Below, piece after piece: positions 24,201-33,418 of a stretch of DNA of 45,379 nucleotides (the stretch's first letter is position 1; every line of letters starts with the position of its first letter). Source of the DNA: Planctomycetia bacterium. Lineage in GTDB: Bacteria > Planctomycetota > Planctomycetia > Pirellulales > Thermoguttaceae. The DNA lies in contig JAUNSJ010000031.1 of the NCBI GenBank assembly GCA_030539295.1, positions 1 to 45,379 of the forward strand, written 5' to 3'. The position numbers and the translations under genes were made by a program. The notes below the pieces were generated by a model. The model was not told where the DNA came from. It worked only from the letters and a program-made list of their open reading frames with translations, and did no database searches.

Positions 24201-24693
24201 CGATTTTCTCCAGGTCGGCGCGAATTTCCGGAGTGAGTTCGGAATAAACAACTTTTTTGCAATCAGGTTTAAAACTTCCGAGCTTTATCCAGAGGAAGTC
24301 ATCTTCTTTAAGGAGAAAGGCGAGTCGTTCCGGGGTCAGTCCGGTCATCGTGAGTATCTGCTGCCAGGGGAGTAAGTACCAGTTTCTGCGAACGAGGCAG
24401 ATATAATTTTGTGAGGAGGGCCAGTCGGGGTCGTGTGCCGGCGGGAGTCCCAGAAGAGTCGCCATCTCCTGAACATTTTCCGAGGTGGTTTCGAGTGTTT
24501 CGGCCAGAGTTGCCAGTGGTACGAGATTCCAGTTTTTCCAAACAACCGCGGCGGCGGGCGTCGGAAAGTGAGCGATATTGGCCGGGACTACAGCACCAGG
24601 CGGCGGGAGCGGGGCAGTGTCGTCTTCGGCGAATATCGGCTGTACCGACAGGAGCATTAGGGAGGAAATGAAGCAGGCCAGGATTTTGTTCAT
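21277..24693 (-). CDS. large secreted protein: glycosidase-like barrel fused to SGNH esterase
   Basis: 1138 aa with a signal peptide (MNKILACFISSLMLLSVQPIFA). Residues ~40-180 contain helical repeats with LLGLP/LTPERLAFLL motifs. Residues ~190-560 look like a TIM-barrel glycosidase (RFIFSYFAIFGDPLLDD, DVYLYMNEPRAMP, GIFTITASENLTSCGSHG, KVLVWDWGWAGHGD), near the GH20/GH67/GH-A group but not assignable by eye. From about 790 an SGNH hydrolase follows, with VAFLGGSITEMNGYRP (nucleophile Ser), FAVNDNQDAAY (Asn) and GGVHPAPAGN (His). A C-terminal beta domain (VCQFEFEGTAVGAFVLAGPD) is probably carbohydrate binding. The combination suggests removal of both sugar and ester groups from one complex glycan. 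RBS: TAGGAGAA. Confidence 0.72.
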   Translation of the reverse strand: MNKILACFISSLMLLSVQPIFAEDDTAPLPPPGAVVPANIAHFPTPAAAVVWKNWNLVPLATLAETLETTSENVQEMATLLGLPPAHDPDWPSSQNYICLVRRNWYLLPWQQILTMTGLTPERLAFLLKEDDFLWIKLGSFKPDCKKVVYSELTPEIRADLEKIGKLVHAEFPDSLLQSIPEEPRFTFIADLKSLDSTQQKTAVEKGHPRFIFSYFAIFGDPLLDDNAELYPDGLLQKLSADGVNGVWLHVVLRDLVAGGHFSEWGQGYEKRIANLRRLVERAKQYNIDVYLYMNEPRAMPTDFFEKYPEAAGGREGASQAMCTSSPVVQEWLSNSLEELFRNVPDLGGIFTITASENLTSCGSHGAGPQADCPRCKDRPNAEIIAEVNRIMAEAVHRAAPDAKVLVWDWGWAGHGDACDIIAKLPKNVYLMSVSEWNVPLNRGGVATAVGEYSLSAPGPGPRAARHWQAARDAGLKTAAKLQINTTWELPCVPYLPVLDLVARHYQNLAEHGVDGAMLSWSLGGYPSMNLKVAERFATDEQPDTDKILNDLASDLYTEAGREQARLGWSTASAAFSEIPIGPASNVYSGPFYLGPANQLCLRPWPTWATMVCFSFDSIDAWRGPYPRDVYASQCRKAGTGLLAAAEQLQTAADFASPERQREALDQVRYTRAGGLVYSSIANQSDFIILRDQWLDPATEDSQKKELASQMAALVRDEIKLAKEMFVLCREDSRIGFEASCQYWFVPQDLIEKVIACYSILDELQRNIEIRGKYANSKIAFEKNGKGHVAFLGGSITEMNGYRPMVCDFLQEAFPQTEFQFTAAGLSSTCSVTGAMRLERDVLSHGPVDLFFVEFAVNDNQDAAYSREQSIRGMEGIIRHLRRVCPNADIVMTFFVNEDMMDSIRAGQVPDSIAAHREVAQRYGVSTIDLASEVTERIDSRQLTWEQYGGVHPAPAGNRIPADMIKTLLRGMWEYVAVTDASEPTAHTMPDPIDSFCLDRGMFLPFDRVQFNDGWKLDCPDWSAMGSVCRDQYNTLNILHAEQPGAVCQFEFEGTAVGAFVLAGPDAGALNVSIDGQPSQKVELYHERYSPQLHYPRTVLFADELPEGKHTVEVTSSDRSIAGPGSAVRIIAFVINGK

Positions 24694-24745
24694 GTCACAT
24701 TCTCCTAAACAATGATATGATATTTTCCTGGTTCGGGCCAGACGG

Positions 24746-25942
24746 TCAGACCTGATACCAGCGGTCGAATTTTGGATTCGAGGTATCGACGACCTGAATC
24801 CGTGAGAGGAACTGATTGATGCGAGGGTCGGCGCGGAGTTCAGCCACGCGCGGCGAGGTGCTTAAGTCGATCGGCGACGTCGTGACCAGGACGACATTAG
24901 TGTCAAAACCACATTGCTCCGGAAGTCGTTTGAGAACATTTGCCAGGTGATCTTCCGCCGCCGTCGTTAAGGTGGCTAACTGCTCCATGATACCGAGAGA
25001 CAAGGCACGCCCGGTCCGCCCGCCATAGACGGTCTCGGATTCGGAACATATAAAGTGAAAGTCACCAAAGGCCGATTGCGAAAAATATTTTGTTAAGGCG
25101 GCGCAAAAACTTATGGCAAGCTCAAAGTTGTCGAACGCGTCATTCTCTTGCGTGTCCGTTTGGTATTGATCCAGAATAATCAGACTGTCCTGCTGACGAA
25201 ATTCCTGAAATTGGCGGACGAAAATTTCTCGATGCTTCGCGCTTGCCCGCCAGTGAATCCATTTGCGTACGTCTCCCGATTGCCATTTTCGAACCCCTTG
25301 AAGTTCGTCGGAGCAACGAGAAAGCCGCTGCTCACGCGAGGGACGATCCTGCGTCATAAGCTCATGCTGCCGAAACCATTCGGAAGTCAACACACCCAAT
25401 TTCGGAAAGACAAGAAATTCGTTCTCCTGTCCCGCGCAATATCCGTTGCGAAAGAAGCCCAGCGGAAAACGGGTCGTTACGTAGACTGGACCCGTGTGAT
25501 ATCGACCGCGAACGCCTATCCTGCCGGCATAGGTCTTAACCATCGACTGGCCACTGACCAGATAGGGGAAATAACATATCGGTTGCCAGCCGACGATATC
25601 CTTAAGCCCCTTTTGCTCCCGGTGCGTTTCGTCCAGCGGCTGTATGCGATCTTCCACCAGAATGGACCAGCAGGAGCGAGATCGCATGGTGTTGTCAAGA
25701 GCAATAGAGACGAGGAACGAGTCGCCGGCGTAAATTTCCGCGGGAAGGTTGCGAGTTACCTTTAAGTGGCGCAGGCACCGTCGTCCGGAAATCCAGTCGA
25801 GTACGAACAGACAAAACAACAGACTGCCGAACAACAGGAGCAAGTTAACCTCGCGGATAACTGCGCCTGCGAATATGACGGCCGTCAACACAAGGAAGAC
25901 GAGACCGTCACGAAACAGAGTTGTACGACGATGGCGATTCAT
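24746..25942 (-). CDS. DUF58 domain membrane protein
   Basis: 398 aa. Two N-terminal hydrophobic segments (GLVFLVLTAVIFAGAVI, LLLLFGSLLFCLFVLDW) are followed by a beta-rich region. The DUF58 signature is seen in SRCSDELQGVRKWQSGDVRKWIHW (key part VRKWQSGD-VRKWIHWRASAKH, about residues 225-245). The family has a vWA-like fold and usually sits beside MoxR ATPases and transglutaminase proteins. No MoxR gene is near, so this copy is an orphan. It lies 33 bp downstream of glycogen phosphorylase on the same strand and may share its transcript. Function unknown. Confidence 0.85.
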   Translation of the reverse strand: MNRHRRTTLFRDGLVFLVLTAVIFAGAVIREVNLLLLFGSLLFCLFVLDWISGRRCLRHLKVTRNLPAEIYAGDSFLVSIALDNTMRSRSCWSILVEDRIQPLDETHREQKGLKDIVGWQPICYFPYLVSGQSMVKTYAGRIGVRGRYHTGPVYVTTRFPLGFFRNGYCAGQENEFLVFPKLGVLTSEWFRQHELMTQDRPSREQRLSRCSDELQGVRKWQSGDVRKWIHWRASAKHREIFVRQFQEFRQQDSLIILDQYQTDTQENDAFDNFELAISFCAALTKYFSQSAFGDFHFICSESETVYGGRTGRALSLGIMEQLATLTTAAEDHLANVLKRLPEQCGFDTNVVLVTTSPIDLSTSPRVAELRADPRINQFLSRIQVVDTSNPKFDRWYQV

Positions 25943-25975
25943 TCAGGAGTCTCTTTGGTGAAAGTGACGTCGGTT

Positions 25976-28177
25976 TTAAAACATTTTTGCACTTGTTCCA
26001 CCCGCGGCGGGCAGGTAGGCCAACTGGGAGTAGTCGGAGACCATGCGATGGGAACTGAACCGCCAGGCCAGCGTCGCAATAGAATTCATCATAAAGCGAA
26101 TCCACTGTTGCGGCAAGCCATGTTCATCGACGTTGTAGTACATGGGTATGACTTCCCCTTCGAGAACGGAAAGCAGACTTTCTCGGTCGCGTTCGTCGGT
26201 TATGGCATCGTAGACATGGTTATTGCCGTTGCCAATGGCGAATCCGTTGGTGCCGTCGTAAGCTTCCGCCCACCAGCCGTCTAAAATGGAGAGGTTAAGG
26301 GCTCCGTTGAGAACGGCTTTCTGACCACTTGTGCCCGAGGCCTCCAGCGGACGTCGCGGATTGTTGAGCCAGACGTCCACCCCTTGAACGAGATGTCGCG
26401 CTACGTTCATGTCGTAGTCCTCGACAAAGGCAATTCGTTTGGAAAACCGCGGCTGCTTTGCCACTTCCGATATATATTGAATCAGTCGCTTGCCAGGCTC
26501 GTCTGCCGGATGCGCCTTACCGGCAAAGATGAACTGGACCGGGCGATCTTCGTTATTGAGCATTTTATCGAGTCGTTCCAGATCTTGCATGACCAGAGTG
26601 GCTCGTTTATAGGTGGCGAAACGTCGGGCGAAACCAATGGTAAGGACTTTGGGGTCGAGAATGAAATCGGTCTCGGCCAGCTGCTCTTCGGAGGCCTTCA
26701 GACGCTGAAGCTGGCGACGAATCCGGCGGCGTGTGAAGTCGATTAAAAGGGCTTTAAGGTCTTCGTGCGTCTCCCAGAGCTCGCCTGGGTCGATATTATA
26801 GACTTGGGACCAGATGTTCGGGTCGATTGTTTCCACGGTCCAGCCGGGAATATGCCGTTCCAGTAAGACCCGCATTTGCCAGGCCATCCAGGTGGGAACG
26901 TGCACACCGTTTGTTATGTGCCCGATCGGAACTTCCTCTTCTTCCTTCTGCGGCCAGAGTTCACGCCACATATGCCGCGTCACCTTGCCGTGCAGAGAGC
27001 TGACCGCGTTGGCATAGCGGGACAGCTTCATACCGAGAACGGTCATGCAGAATCGCTCGTTCTGGTCATAGGCATGTTTGCGTCCCAAGGCCATGAACTG
27101 ATCCTGCGTTAAGCCGAGTTTCTCGCGAAGCGGACCTAAATGTTCCTCGATCAATTCGGGACTGAAATAGTCGTGGCCTGCCTCGACCGGGGTGTGCGTT
27201 GTAAAGACCGTCTGCTGCGCCACTTCCCGCAGAGCAACGTCGAACGTTTTCCCGTCGTATTCCATCTTTTCACGAATGACTTCAAGTGTGGCAAAAGCAT
27301 TGTGTCCTTCGTTCAGGTGGAAGACGCCCGGCGTTATCCCAAGTGCTCGCAATGCTTTAACGCCGCCGATACCACAGACAATCTCCTGACGGATACGCGT
27401 TCGGGAATCACCGCCGTAGAGCGTATTGGTCAGTTCACGGTCCTCTTGCGAATTTTCTTCCAGGTCGGTATCGAGCAGGTAGAGGTTGACGCGTCCGACC
27501 TGCATCTTGCGTACTTTGGCGTAAATCGGCCCGTTGCGGGTCTCTACCTTGACGGTTATCTTGTTCCCGTTCTTGTCGACAGCCGGCTCCATCGGAACGT
27601 ATTCCACCTTCGTGTCAATATATTCCTCTTCCTGCCAACCGTTTGCGTTTAAATGCTGGCGGAAATAGCCTTGGTCGTAAAACAGACCCACGGCGACCAG
27701 GGGGACGCCCAGTCCGCTGGCGCTCTTAATATGGTCGCCTGCGAGAATGCCAAGTCCGCCGGAGTAGATCGGAACGGATTCGTGCAGTCCGAACTCAAGT
27801 GAGAAGTACGCGACCGGTCGCGAGCCCAGTACGCCTGCGTGCTGCCGCGACCAGAGAGGACGCTCCGCCATGTATTCATTCATGCGCCGGTACGCCTGAT
27901 CGATTCGCGTGCGGATAACCAACTCGGAAACGCGGCGCTCCAGTCGCTCGGGAGAAAATTCCTTGAGCAAGGCGATCGGATTGTGCGCTAACTGTCGCCA
28001 GCGGATCGGGTCCAACGAACGGAACAGGTTTACCACATCGGTATGCCAGCTCCACCACAAATTGTGCGCCAGCGCCATACATTTATTATAAAGGTCAAGT
28101 TGCGCGGGCAAGGCTCCCCGGAGCGGGCCCGACACAACCGGCAGATTCGCTTCGTTATTCTTTATCTCTTCTGACAT
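25976..28177 (-). CDS. glgP: alpha-glucan (glycogen) phosphorylase, GT35
   Basis: 733 aa; releases glucose 1-phosphate from glycogen or maltodextrins with pyridoxal phosphate. The N-terminal segment AHNLWWSWHTDVVNLF (about 35-50) marks the short Thermotoga-like subfamily. Other landmarks are AYFSLEFGLHESVPIYSGGLG, FHLNEGHNAFATLE, TTHTPVEAGHD and the C-terminal PLP site EASGTSGQKAVLNGALNLS (Lys about residue 620), followed by DGWWAEAYDGTNGFAIG. All key residues are present. I start at ATG 28177, with AGGAAGGAAAGAG ahead, rather than the GTG at 28219. The gene diverges from the GH2 gene. Confidence 0.94.
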   Translation of the reverse strand: MSEEIKNNEANLPVVSGPLRGALPAQLDLYNKCMALAHNLWWSWHTDVVNLFRSLDPIRWRQLAHNPIALLKEFSPERLERRVSELVIRTRIDQAYRRMNEYMAERPLWSRQHAGVLGSRPVAYFSLEFGLHESVPIYSGGLGILAGDHIKSASGLGVPLVAVGLFYDQGYFRQHLNANGWQEEEYIDTKVEYVPMEPAVDKNGNKITVKVETRNGPIYAKVRKMQVGRVNLYLLDTDLEENSQEDRELTNTLYGGDSRTRIRQEIVCGIGGVKALRALGITPGVFHLNEGHNAFATLEVIREKMEYDGKTFDVALREVAQQTVFTTHTPVEAGHDYFSPELIEEHLGPLREKLGLTQDQFMALGRKHAYDQNERFCMTVLGMKLSRYANAVSSLHGKVTRHMWRELWPQKEEEEVPIGHITNGVHVPTWMAWQMRVLLERHIPGWTVETIDPNIWSQVYNIDPGELWETHEDLKALLIDFTRRRIRRQLQRLKASEEQLAETDFILDPKVLTIGFARRFATYKRATLVMQDLERLDKMLNNEDRPVQFIFAGKAHPADEPGKRLIQYISEVAKQPRFSKRIAFVEDYDMNVARHLVQGVDVWLNNPRRPLEASGTSGQKAVLNGALNLSILDGWWAEAYDGTNGFAIGNGNNHVYDAITDERDRESLLSVLEGEVIPMYYNVDEHGLPQQWIRFMMNSIATLAWRFSSHRMVSDYSQLAYLPAAGGTSAKMF

Positions 28178-28371
28178 CTTTCTCTTTCCTTCCTGAGACA
28201 GATTCTTTATTACCGACACTCCCCATTCCCCAGCGTAGTGCCCAAAGGCCGCATAGCGGGGAAAAGCCGAATGACATTTTTCTATTAAGGTATTCTACCC
28301 CGGATTTGCCAGTAATAAAAGGGGACTGGCCAGCAATTCAGGAATTTTAGCCCAATTTTTATGGAAAGACC

Positions 28372-28400
28372 TTGAAATTCTTTCTTTCCTCTGGTATAAT
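28372..28400 (+). promoter_or_regulatory. promoter of the GH2 gene
   Basis: TTGAAA (28372-28377), 17 nt, TATAAT (28395-28400), close to consensus. RNA would start near 28407 and carry an untranslated leader of about 220 nt. That leader contains a small hairpin (GCCTTG at 28425 region pairing with CAAGGC about 25 nt later) but no riboswitch I recognise. The 194 bp between the glgP start and this promoter show nothing further. Confidence 0.75.
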
Positions 28401-28627
28401 CGCCGTGTCTGAATTGTGAGGGCAGGCCTTGGACCGTTTCCTTCCGGTTGTATCAAGGCTTCGCAAAACGACTTCCCGTGCATTCCACCACGTTAATCGG
28501 CTGTAGGGCCAGACGTTACAGAATGACCGTCAGTTCAGTAGGTTACTGAAATCAGATTGCGTGAAGTCGGTATATTATTACTCCCCCTGTTAAGTTTACT
28601 GTAATAGTAATCAAGAAAGGACTTTGT

Positions 28628-30433
28628 ATGAAAAAAGAGTTACTGTTTTCTGCACTTGCTGTATTAACAGCGTTTTCGATCTGCTCCACGACACTCCGGG
28701 CACAAGAGCCGTCTTGGAAGCCGACCGAAGATATGCTGCTGTCGAAGTTTGCGGCTGATGTCGACCCGGCGTCCCCACTTCCGGAGTATCCGCGTCCGCA
28801 AATGGTTCGTGGGAATTGGCAAAACCTGAACGGTCTGTGGCAATACGCGATCGTTCCGGTTGCGGAAGACAAACCCAGTGAAATGCAGGGAAATATTTTG
28901 GTTCCGTTTGCCTGTGAAGCTCCGCTTTCGGGCGTCGGGAAACGAGTTGGAAAAGAGAATAACTTGTGGTATGAGCGTCAGTTCAGTGTACCGGCAGAAT
29001 GGGCAGGGCAGAAGATTTTGCTCCATTTCGGGGCCGTTGACTGGCGTGCGGACGTGAGCGTGAACGGCATTTCGCTCGGCAGTCATGAAGGCGGTTATGC
29101 CCCATTTACCTTTGACATAACCGATAAAGTCACCGGCGATGGCCCGCACACTCTGGTTCTTAAGGTCTTTGACCCGACCGACGACGGCGTTCAGGCCATC
29201 GGTAAGCAGATCAACAATCCGAACGGGATTTGGTACACGCCGGTAACCGGTATCTGGCAAACGGTGTGGCTGGAAGCTGTTCCGCAAACCTATATAACAC
29301 AAGTCTTTCCGACAGCCCTTTTTGACCAGAAGAAGGTGAGCGTCGTCGTTTCCGCGACCAATACCGATGCGGAGAGCGTAGCGAAAATCGGCGACGTTAC
29401 GGCTCCTTTTGAAGACGGTAAGGCAACGTTGGTCGTCGACGCCGCGGACGCTCCGGTCTGGACCCCCGACACCCCGAATATTACGGAATTTGCCGTCGAA
29501 CTGCTTCAGGGGGACAAAGTCGTTGACAGCGTAACTTCTTATTACGCCATGCGTAAAATCTCCCTTGGCAAGACGTCCGATGGCATAACCCGCATGCTGT
29601 TAAATGACAAGTTCGTCTTTCAGCATGGCCCGCTGGACCAGGGCTGGTGGCCGGACGGTCTCTATACGGCTCCGACGGATGCCGCTTTGCGTTATGACCT
29701 GGAAATGACCAAGGCTTGGGGCTTTAATATGCTCCGCAAGCATATTAAGGTCGAACCTGCCCGATTCTATTATCATTGCGATACGTTGGGGATTTTGGTC
29801 TGGCAGGATATGCCCAGTAGCGATACAGCCAAGTATATCAGCCCGAATGACGCGGACGCCGTTCGTTCTCCGGAATCGGCTGCCTATTACGAAAAAGAAC
29901 TGCGCGACATGATCGAGCATCTCAAAGTCTATCCGTCCATTATCATGTGGGTTCCGTTCAATGAAGGCTGGGGACAGTTTGATACGTGTCGTATCCTTGC
30001 CCTGACCAAGGAGCTAGACCCCACGCGTCTGGTGGATGGCCCGAGCGGTTGGTGCGACCGGGGCTGTGGCGATACGCACGATATGCACAACTATCCTGAC
30101 CCGAAAATGTTCCCCGCGGAGGAGAATCGGGCAACGGTATTGGGCGAGTACGGCGGAATTGGTTTTCCGATCGAAGGGCACCTCTGGCGCAAAGATGGTA
30201 ACTGGGGCTATATAACCCTTAAAGATACCGATGAAGTGGCTGCCCGATATTGCGAGATGAACGCGAAGCTTGCCACGCTAATTCAAGAAGGACTCTCGGC
30301 CGCGGTCTATACGCAGACGACCGACGTGGAAAATGAAGTCAATGGTTTAATGACCTATGACCGCGCCGTAATCAAGGCCGACCCGCAGAAGTTTTCCGAG
30401 AGCAATGGCAAACTGCGTACCCTTGTCCAGTAA
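28628..30433 (+). CDS. secreted glycoside hydrolase family 2 enzyme
   Basis: 601 aa with a signal peptide ending near LRAQEPSW. The order is that of GH2: a jelly-roll sugar-binding domain ([17 protein letters not shown] to [27 protein letters not shown], residues ~58-200), an immunoglobulin-like domain (~220-310), and a TIM barrel from about 320. The acid/base Glu is in [13 protein letters not shown] (about 440) and the nucleophile Glu in VLGEYGGIG (about 520). Activity could be beta-galactosidase, beta-glucuronidase or similar; the substrate is not readable. AGAAAGGA precedes the ATG. Confidence 0.9.
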   Translation: MKKELLFSALAVLTAFSICSTTLRAQEPSWKPTEDMLLSKFAADVDPASPLPEYPRPQMVRGNWQNLNGLWQYAIVPVAEDKPSEMQGNILVPFACEAPLSGVGKRVGKENNLWYERQFSVPAEWAGQKILLHFGAVDWRADVSVNGISLGSHEGGYAPFTFDITDKVTGDGPHTLVLKVFDPTDDGVQAIGKQINNPNGIWYTPVTGIWQTVWLEAVPQTYITQVFPTALFDQKKVSVVVSATNTDAESVAKIGDVTAPFEDGKATLVVDAADAPVWTPDTPNITEFAVELLQGDKVVDSVTSYYAMRKISLGKTSDGITRMLLNDKFVFQHGPLDQGWWPDGLYTAPTDAALRYDLEMTKAWGFNMLRKHIKVEPARFYYHCDTLGILVWQDMPSSDTAKYISPNDADAVRSPESAAYYEKELRDMIEHLKVYPSIIMWVPFNEGWGQFDTCRILALTKELDPTRLVDGPSGWCDRGCGDTHDMHNYPDPKMFPAEENRATVLGEYGGIGFPIEGHLWRKDGNWGYITLKDTDEVAARYCEMNAKLATLIQEGLSAAVYTQTTDVENEVNGLMTYDRAVIKADPQKFSESNGKLRTLVQ

Positions 30434-30458
30434 GCTCACTTCCTGCTGACTTTCTGAC

Positions 30459-30501
30459 AAAAAGCCTGCCGATGTCTGTAAGAAAACAAACATCGGCAGG
30501 C
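30459..30501 (-). terminator. intrinsic terminator between convergent genes
   Basis: A perfect 12-bp stem: GCCTGCCGATGT (30464-30475) pairs with ACATCGGCAGGC (30490-30501). On the minus strand it is followed by TTTTT, so it ends the gene at 30540-31583; the same stem may slow plus-strand transcription from the GH2 gene. Confidence 0.85.
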
Positions 30502-30539
30502 CGGTTCAAGAGAGGAGTCAGGAGGAATTCTGTTTTTTG

Positions 30540-31583
30540 CTACGCCCAGGGGCGAGTACGATTCAACGTTGATTCCAGGATGTCAACACAGGTATTGCAG
30601 TCGTCCAAGAGTTGAAAATCATACATTCCTGTGCAGAGGAAATCGGCGCCCCCTTCGAAGGCAAAACGAAAGCCATCGGCGGGCGGTATGGCCCCTGCCG
30701 CGAGTACTTTAAAGGCAATCCAAGGCTCGGTACGAGCGGCCATAAACTCTCGAACGGCATCCGGGTCGCGGCAGAAAATATTGTCATGTTCGCTTGGGTG
30801 CTGCGCGGACCAGTATTGTCCGTGATGGTATGTTTTCATCCAGAAGTCTGGAATAATTCCCCGGTCGGCAACAGCCTTAACGGTGTTGAAAAAATGAGCG
30901 CCCAAGCCAACAGGCACGTTATTTTTTCGAGCGGTTTCAAAACCTTCGATAATGACATCGAACTTCTCTTCAGAAGCAAGTTGATCGGCCCATCCACCAT
31001 GAATATAAGTAGCGGCACAACCATTATCAATGGCATCTTGGACATTTTCTGCTAATGATTTTGCACCGCCGCAATCGGAAATGAATTGTATTTCGCCGCC
31101 GACGTCAGAATAGTAATCGGCCATCATGGGGTACAGAATGGGATTTCCCAGGAACGTGTTGATCCCGCACTTTTCAGCCATCCAAAACGTTTTAAAGACT
31201 TTCTCTTTGGTGTGATATTGCTTTACAAGTTCGGAAACGTAAATCAAGTCGCGTGAATGGGCCCAGCCGCCAATCAAGTTACCACCGAGGATAAGGCGAC
31301 TAATTTCCAGATTCCCAATCTTACCGTGAGGGACCGGTTTTTTAAGAGTGGCGAGCGTTTTTTGTTCCCACGATTTGCGGGTAGCGCCCGCGACGCCATC
31401 GACCTGTGTTGGGGCTGATTCTGCACTGGCCTTACCAGATTCCTGCGCGTGTAATAGATGCTCTTCTTCCAGAAGAGAATGACCCAGACCGATTCCAAGT
31501 CCTCCGATAACGGGCAGCCCCATGATCTGCTTTAAGGCCTCGCGGCGACTCTGTTCACAATTTTTGTTGTAATCCACAAACAA
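30540..31583 (-). CDS. Tat-exported TIM-barrel protein, aldo/keto reductase-like
   Basis: 347 aa. The N-terminus has a twin-arginine motif (SRREALKQIMGL) followed by a hydrophobic glycine-rich stretch. After a Ser/Ala linker, GKIGNLEISRLILGGNLIGGW resembles the first strand of aldo/keto reductases. The rest reads as a TIM barrel (INTFLGNPILYPMMADYY, CAATYIHGGWAD, VPVGLGAHFFNTVKAV, WIAFKVLAAGAI). I do not see the full Asp-Tyr-Lys-His tetrad, so it may not be an active reductase. The C-terminus has two close Cys residues (DDCNTCVDI). It is a single-gene unit ended by a strong terminator. Confidence 0.65.
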   Translation of the reverse strand: MFVDYNKNCEQSRREALKQIMGLPVIGGLGIGLGHSLLEEEHLLHAQESGKASAESAPTQVDGVAGATRKSWEQKTLATLKKPVPHGKIGNLEISRLILGGNLIGGWAHSRDLIYVSELVKQYHTKEKVFKTFWMAEKCGINTFLGNPILYPMMADYYSDVGGEIQFISDCGGAKSLAENVQDAIDNGCAATYIHGGWADQLASEEKFDVIIEGFETARKNNVPVGLGAHFFNTVKAVADRGIIPDFWMKTYHHGQYWSAQHPSEHDNIFCRDPDAVREFMAARTEPWIAFKVLAAGAIPPADGFRFAFEGGADFLCTGMYDFQLLDDCNTCVDILESTLNRTRPWA

Positions 31584-31750
31584 CCTTTCTGTAATGTTAT
31601 GCTACCGGCGCTTTATTTTATACTGCACAATTGCCTGAAAACTGTGGTAATCAGACTTATCAAGTGCCGCACAGAGTGAAAGTCAAGTGGAACCGGTATA
31701 GTTCTGTTCAGGAGAATAAATGGTAACGACATGCACATGGGCAATATAAC

Positions 31751-32185
31751 TTAACGTTTTTCTCCCATTGGCGCCTTTTTTAAATCGAAGTCTTCATTTT
31801 GATTCGCATTACCAATGGAAACGGAAAGAGTTGACTTATCGTTATAGCAGGTAGGTATATACTGAATTTTTTCTTCTGTTCTCATAATACCGGAGCCAGG
31901 TAAAGCTTCGACGTTTTTTTCAGCGGGAACGATTTTGAAAGCAGTTATTTTTACTGTCATTTCGCCCGGCATGAGACGAGCGGTGTATTTACCGTTTTCA
32001 ATAGTGGAGTCCCAACTACTACCGCCATCGTTTGCGGAAAAAGTAATAATTCCCTTTTCAATAGCGATTCCGTCGTATGTAACATTGCCTGAAACTTTGA
32101 CGGTCCCATCGCTACATCCCAGTGTCAAAGAAAGGAGAAGATATCCGAATAGATAAACCGCGTAACGTAAAGAATTTCGATTCAT
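31751..32185 (-). CDS. small lipoprotein with a transthyretin-like beta domain
   Basis: 144 aa from the ATG at 32185, which has AAGGAAT ahead; an upstream in-frame start at 32227 lacks a site. A lipoprotein signal ends in LTLGC (Cys about residue 24). The remainder (VKVSGNVTYDGIAIEKGIITFS...NGKYTARLMPGEMTVKITA) is a carboxypeptidase-regulatory-like beta sandwich. Such lipoproteins commonly follow DUF1559 genes in planctomycetes, as here: 110 bp downstream of one and last in the sigma-factor operon. It is probably an envelope partner of the pseudopilin-like protein. Confidence 0.8.
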   Translation of the reverse strand: MNRNSLRYAVYLFGYLLLSLTLGCSDGTVKVSGNVTYDGIAIEKGIITFSANDGGSSWDSTIENGKYTARLMPGEMTVKITAFKIVPAEKNVEALPGSGIMRTEEKIQYIPTCYNDKSTLSVSIGNANQNEDFDLKKAPMGEKR

Positions 32186-32294
32186 TTTAATTCCTTTTTG
32201 TGTGATGTACCCGTCGTACTTTTGCACAACGGGTGAAAATTTGATTTATACAACATATCATTATTGAGATGACAGAAAGTGAGTAAGTCGTCTA

Positions 32295-33353
32295 TTACAG
32301 AGACACAGACTTCCCATCAGCACCAATCAAAGAGTAGCACCAGGTACTGATCTCGACAGTATCGGAAACGAAGCGTACAGAGCCATCGCCTAACGCCGCA
32401 TTAACGCCCCCTGCATGATAACTTCTGGCCGTCATTTTTTGCCATTTAGCTTTGGAGCTTGTTCCCGAGGTCGTTGACTGTGCTTTGCCATTATGACCAA
32501 CTTCACCATCGTTCCATGTCCAGATTACTTCGTCGGGGCCTAGACTGTTTGGAGTGTATCGACCTACGAATCCACAGCCATAAACAAATTGAATGGCACC
32601 ATAGGAAGTATCTCCGGAATCGGCTTTACCGCTTGTTGTTGGGCTGTTGCGAGGCGGCGTTACTTCGCTGAAAAATATTGTGTTACTCGTGCCGTCCAGA
32701 ATGTCAGCAAACGAACGAAACATGTTCCTTTCGTCAGTACCCTCAATCCCGATACCGAAAGGAATTCCAAAGGAATCCCGCCACGGAACATCATCCGGCC
32801 ATCGATGATCTCCGGCATAATCGACCGGTCCCAAATTGACGACATAGCAACCATACAATTTTCGGTATATAGCGGCTCCTTCGCCAATAGTATAGAGAGT
32901 CCCCGTTTTTTGTCCGAAAGAAGGGCAAATAAAAGTATCTGGCATAGACATGAAAGGGTTTTTACTGTCGTCTGCCCCGCCTGTAATTCCATAGGTGGTC
33001 CAGCAGTCGCCGGAGGTGAGTTGAATGTGACGCTCATACAAAGCGTTCTGTTCAATGTACGGAAGGATTCTCTCATACCACGAATAATAATGTCCACCGT
33101 CATAATGTCCAGATGTCGCAAAGCCACAGAATCCGGCGGGGACGAGCATATTGTTCAGGTCGTGATAATTGTGCACGGCCAGAGCAAGTTGCTTAATGTT
33201 GTTGGTACAGGACATGCGTCGTGCGGCTTCCCGGGCGGCTTGAACCGCTGGGAGAAGTAATGCGATCAGGATACCAATGATCGCTATAACGACAAGGAGC
33301 TCAACGAGTGTAAAGCCAAGGGTTTGTCGAATGTGGTTTAAAGTTTGTTTCAT
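32295..33353 (-). CDS. DUF1559 pseudopilin-like protein
   Basis: 352 aa with the prepilin cleavage and helix region (LGFTLVELLVVIAIIGILI, residues ~12-30) and the AREAARRMSCTNNIKQLALA follow-on. The C-terminal H-x9-DG motif is intact (HAGGVNAALGDGSVRF, near residue 320). It has more Trp/Tyr-rich loop sequence than the copy at 13348. It sits 65 bp after the FecR/LamG gene and before the small lipoprotein, all on one strand below an ECF sigma factor, so it is likely a member of that regulon. Confidence 0.9.
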   Translation of the reverse strand: MKQTLNHIRQTLGFTLVELLVVIAIIGILIALLLPAVQAAREAARRMSCTNNIKQLALAVHNYHDLNNMLVPAGFCGFATSGHYDGGHYYSWYERILPYIEQNALYERHIQLTSGDCWTTYGITGGADDSKNPFMSMPDTFICPSFGQKTGTLYTIGEGAAIYRKLYGCYVVNLGPVDYAGDHRWPDDVPWRDSFGIPFGIGIEGTDERNMFRSFADILDGTSNTIFFSEVTPPRNSPTTSGKADSGDTSYGAIQFVYGCGFVGRYTPNSLGPDEVIWTWNDGEVGHNGKAQSTTSGTSSKAKWQKMTARSYHAGGVNAALGDGSVRFVSDTVEISTWCYSLIGADGKSVSL

Positions 33354-33418
33354 TTTTGTCTCCTCACAGGTTGTGGACAGGAATCGCTTAATGTTTGTAC
33401 GCTACATTCCAGCCCGGG

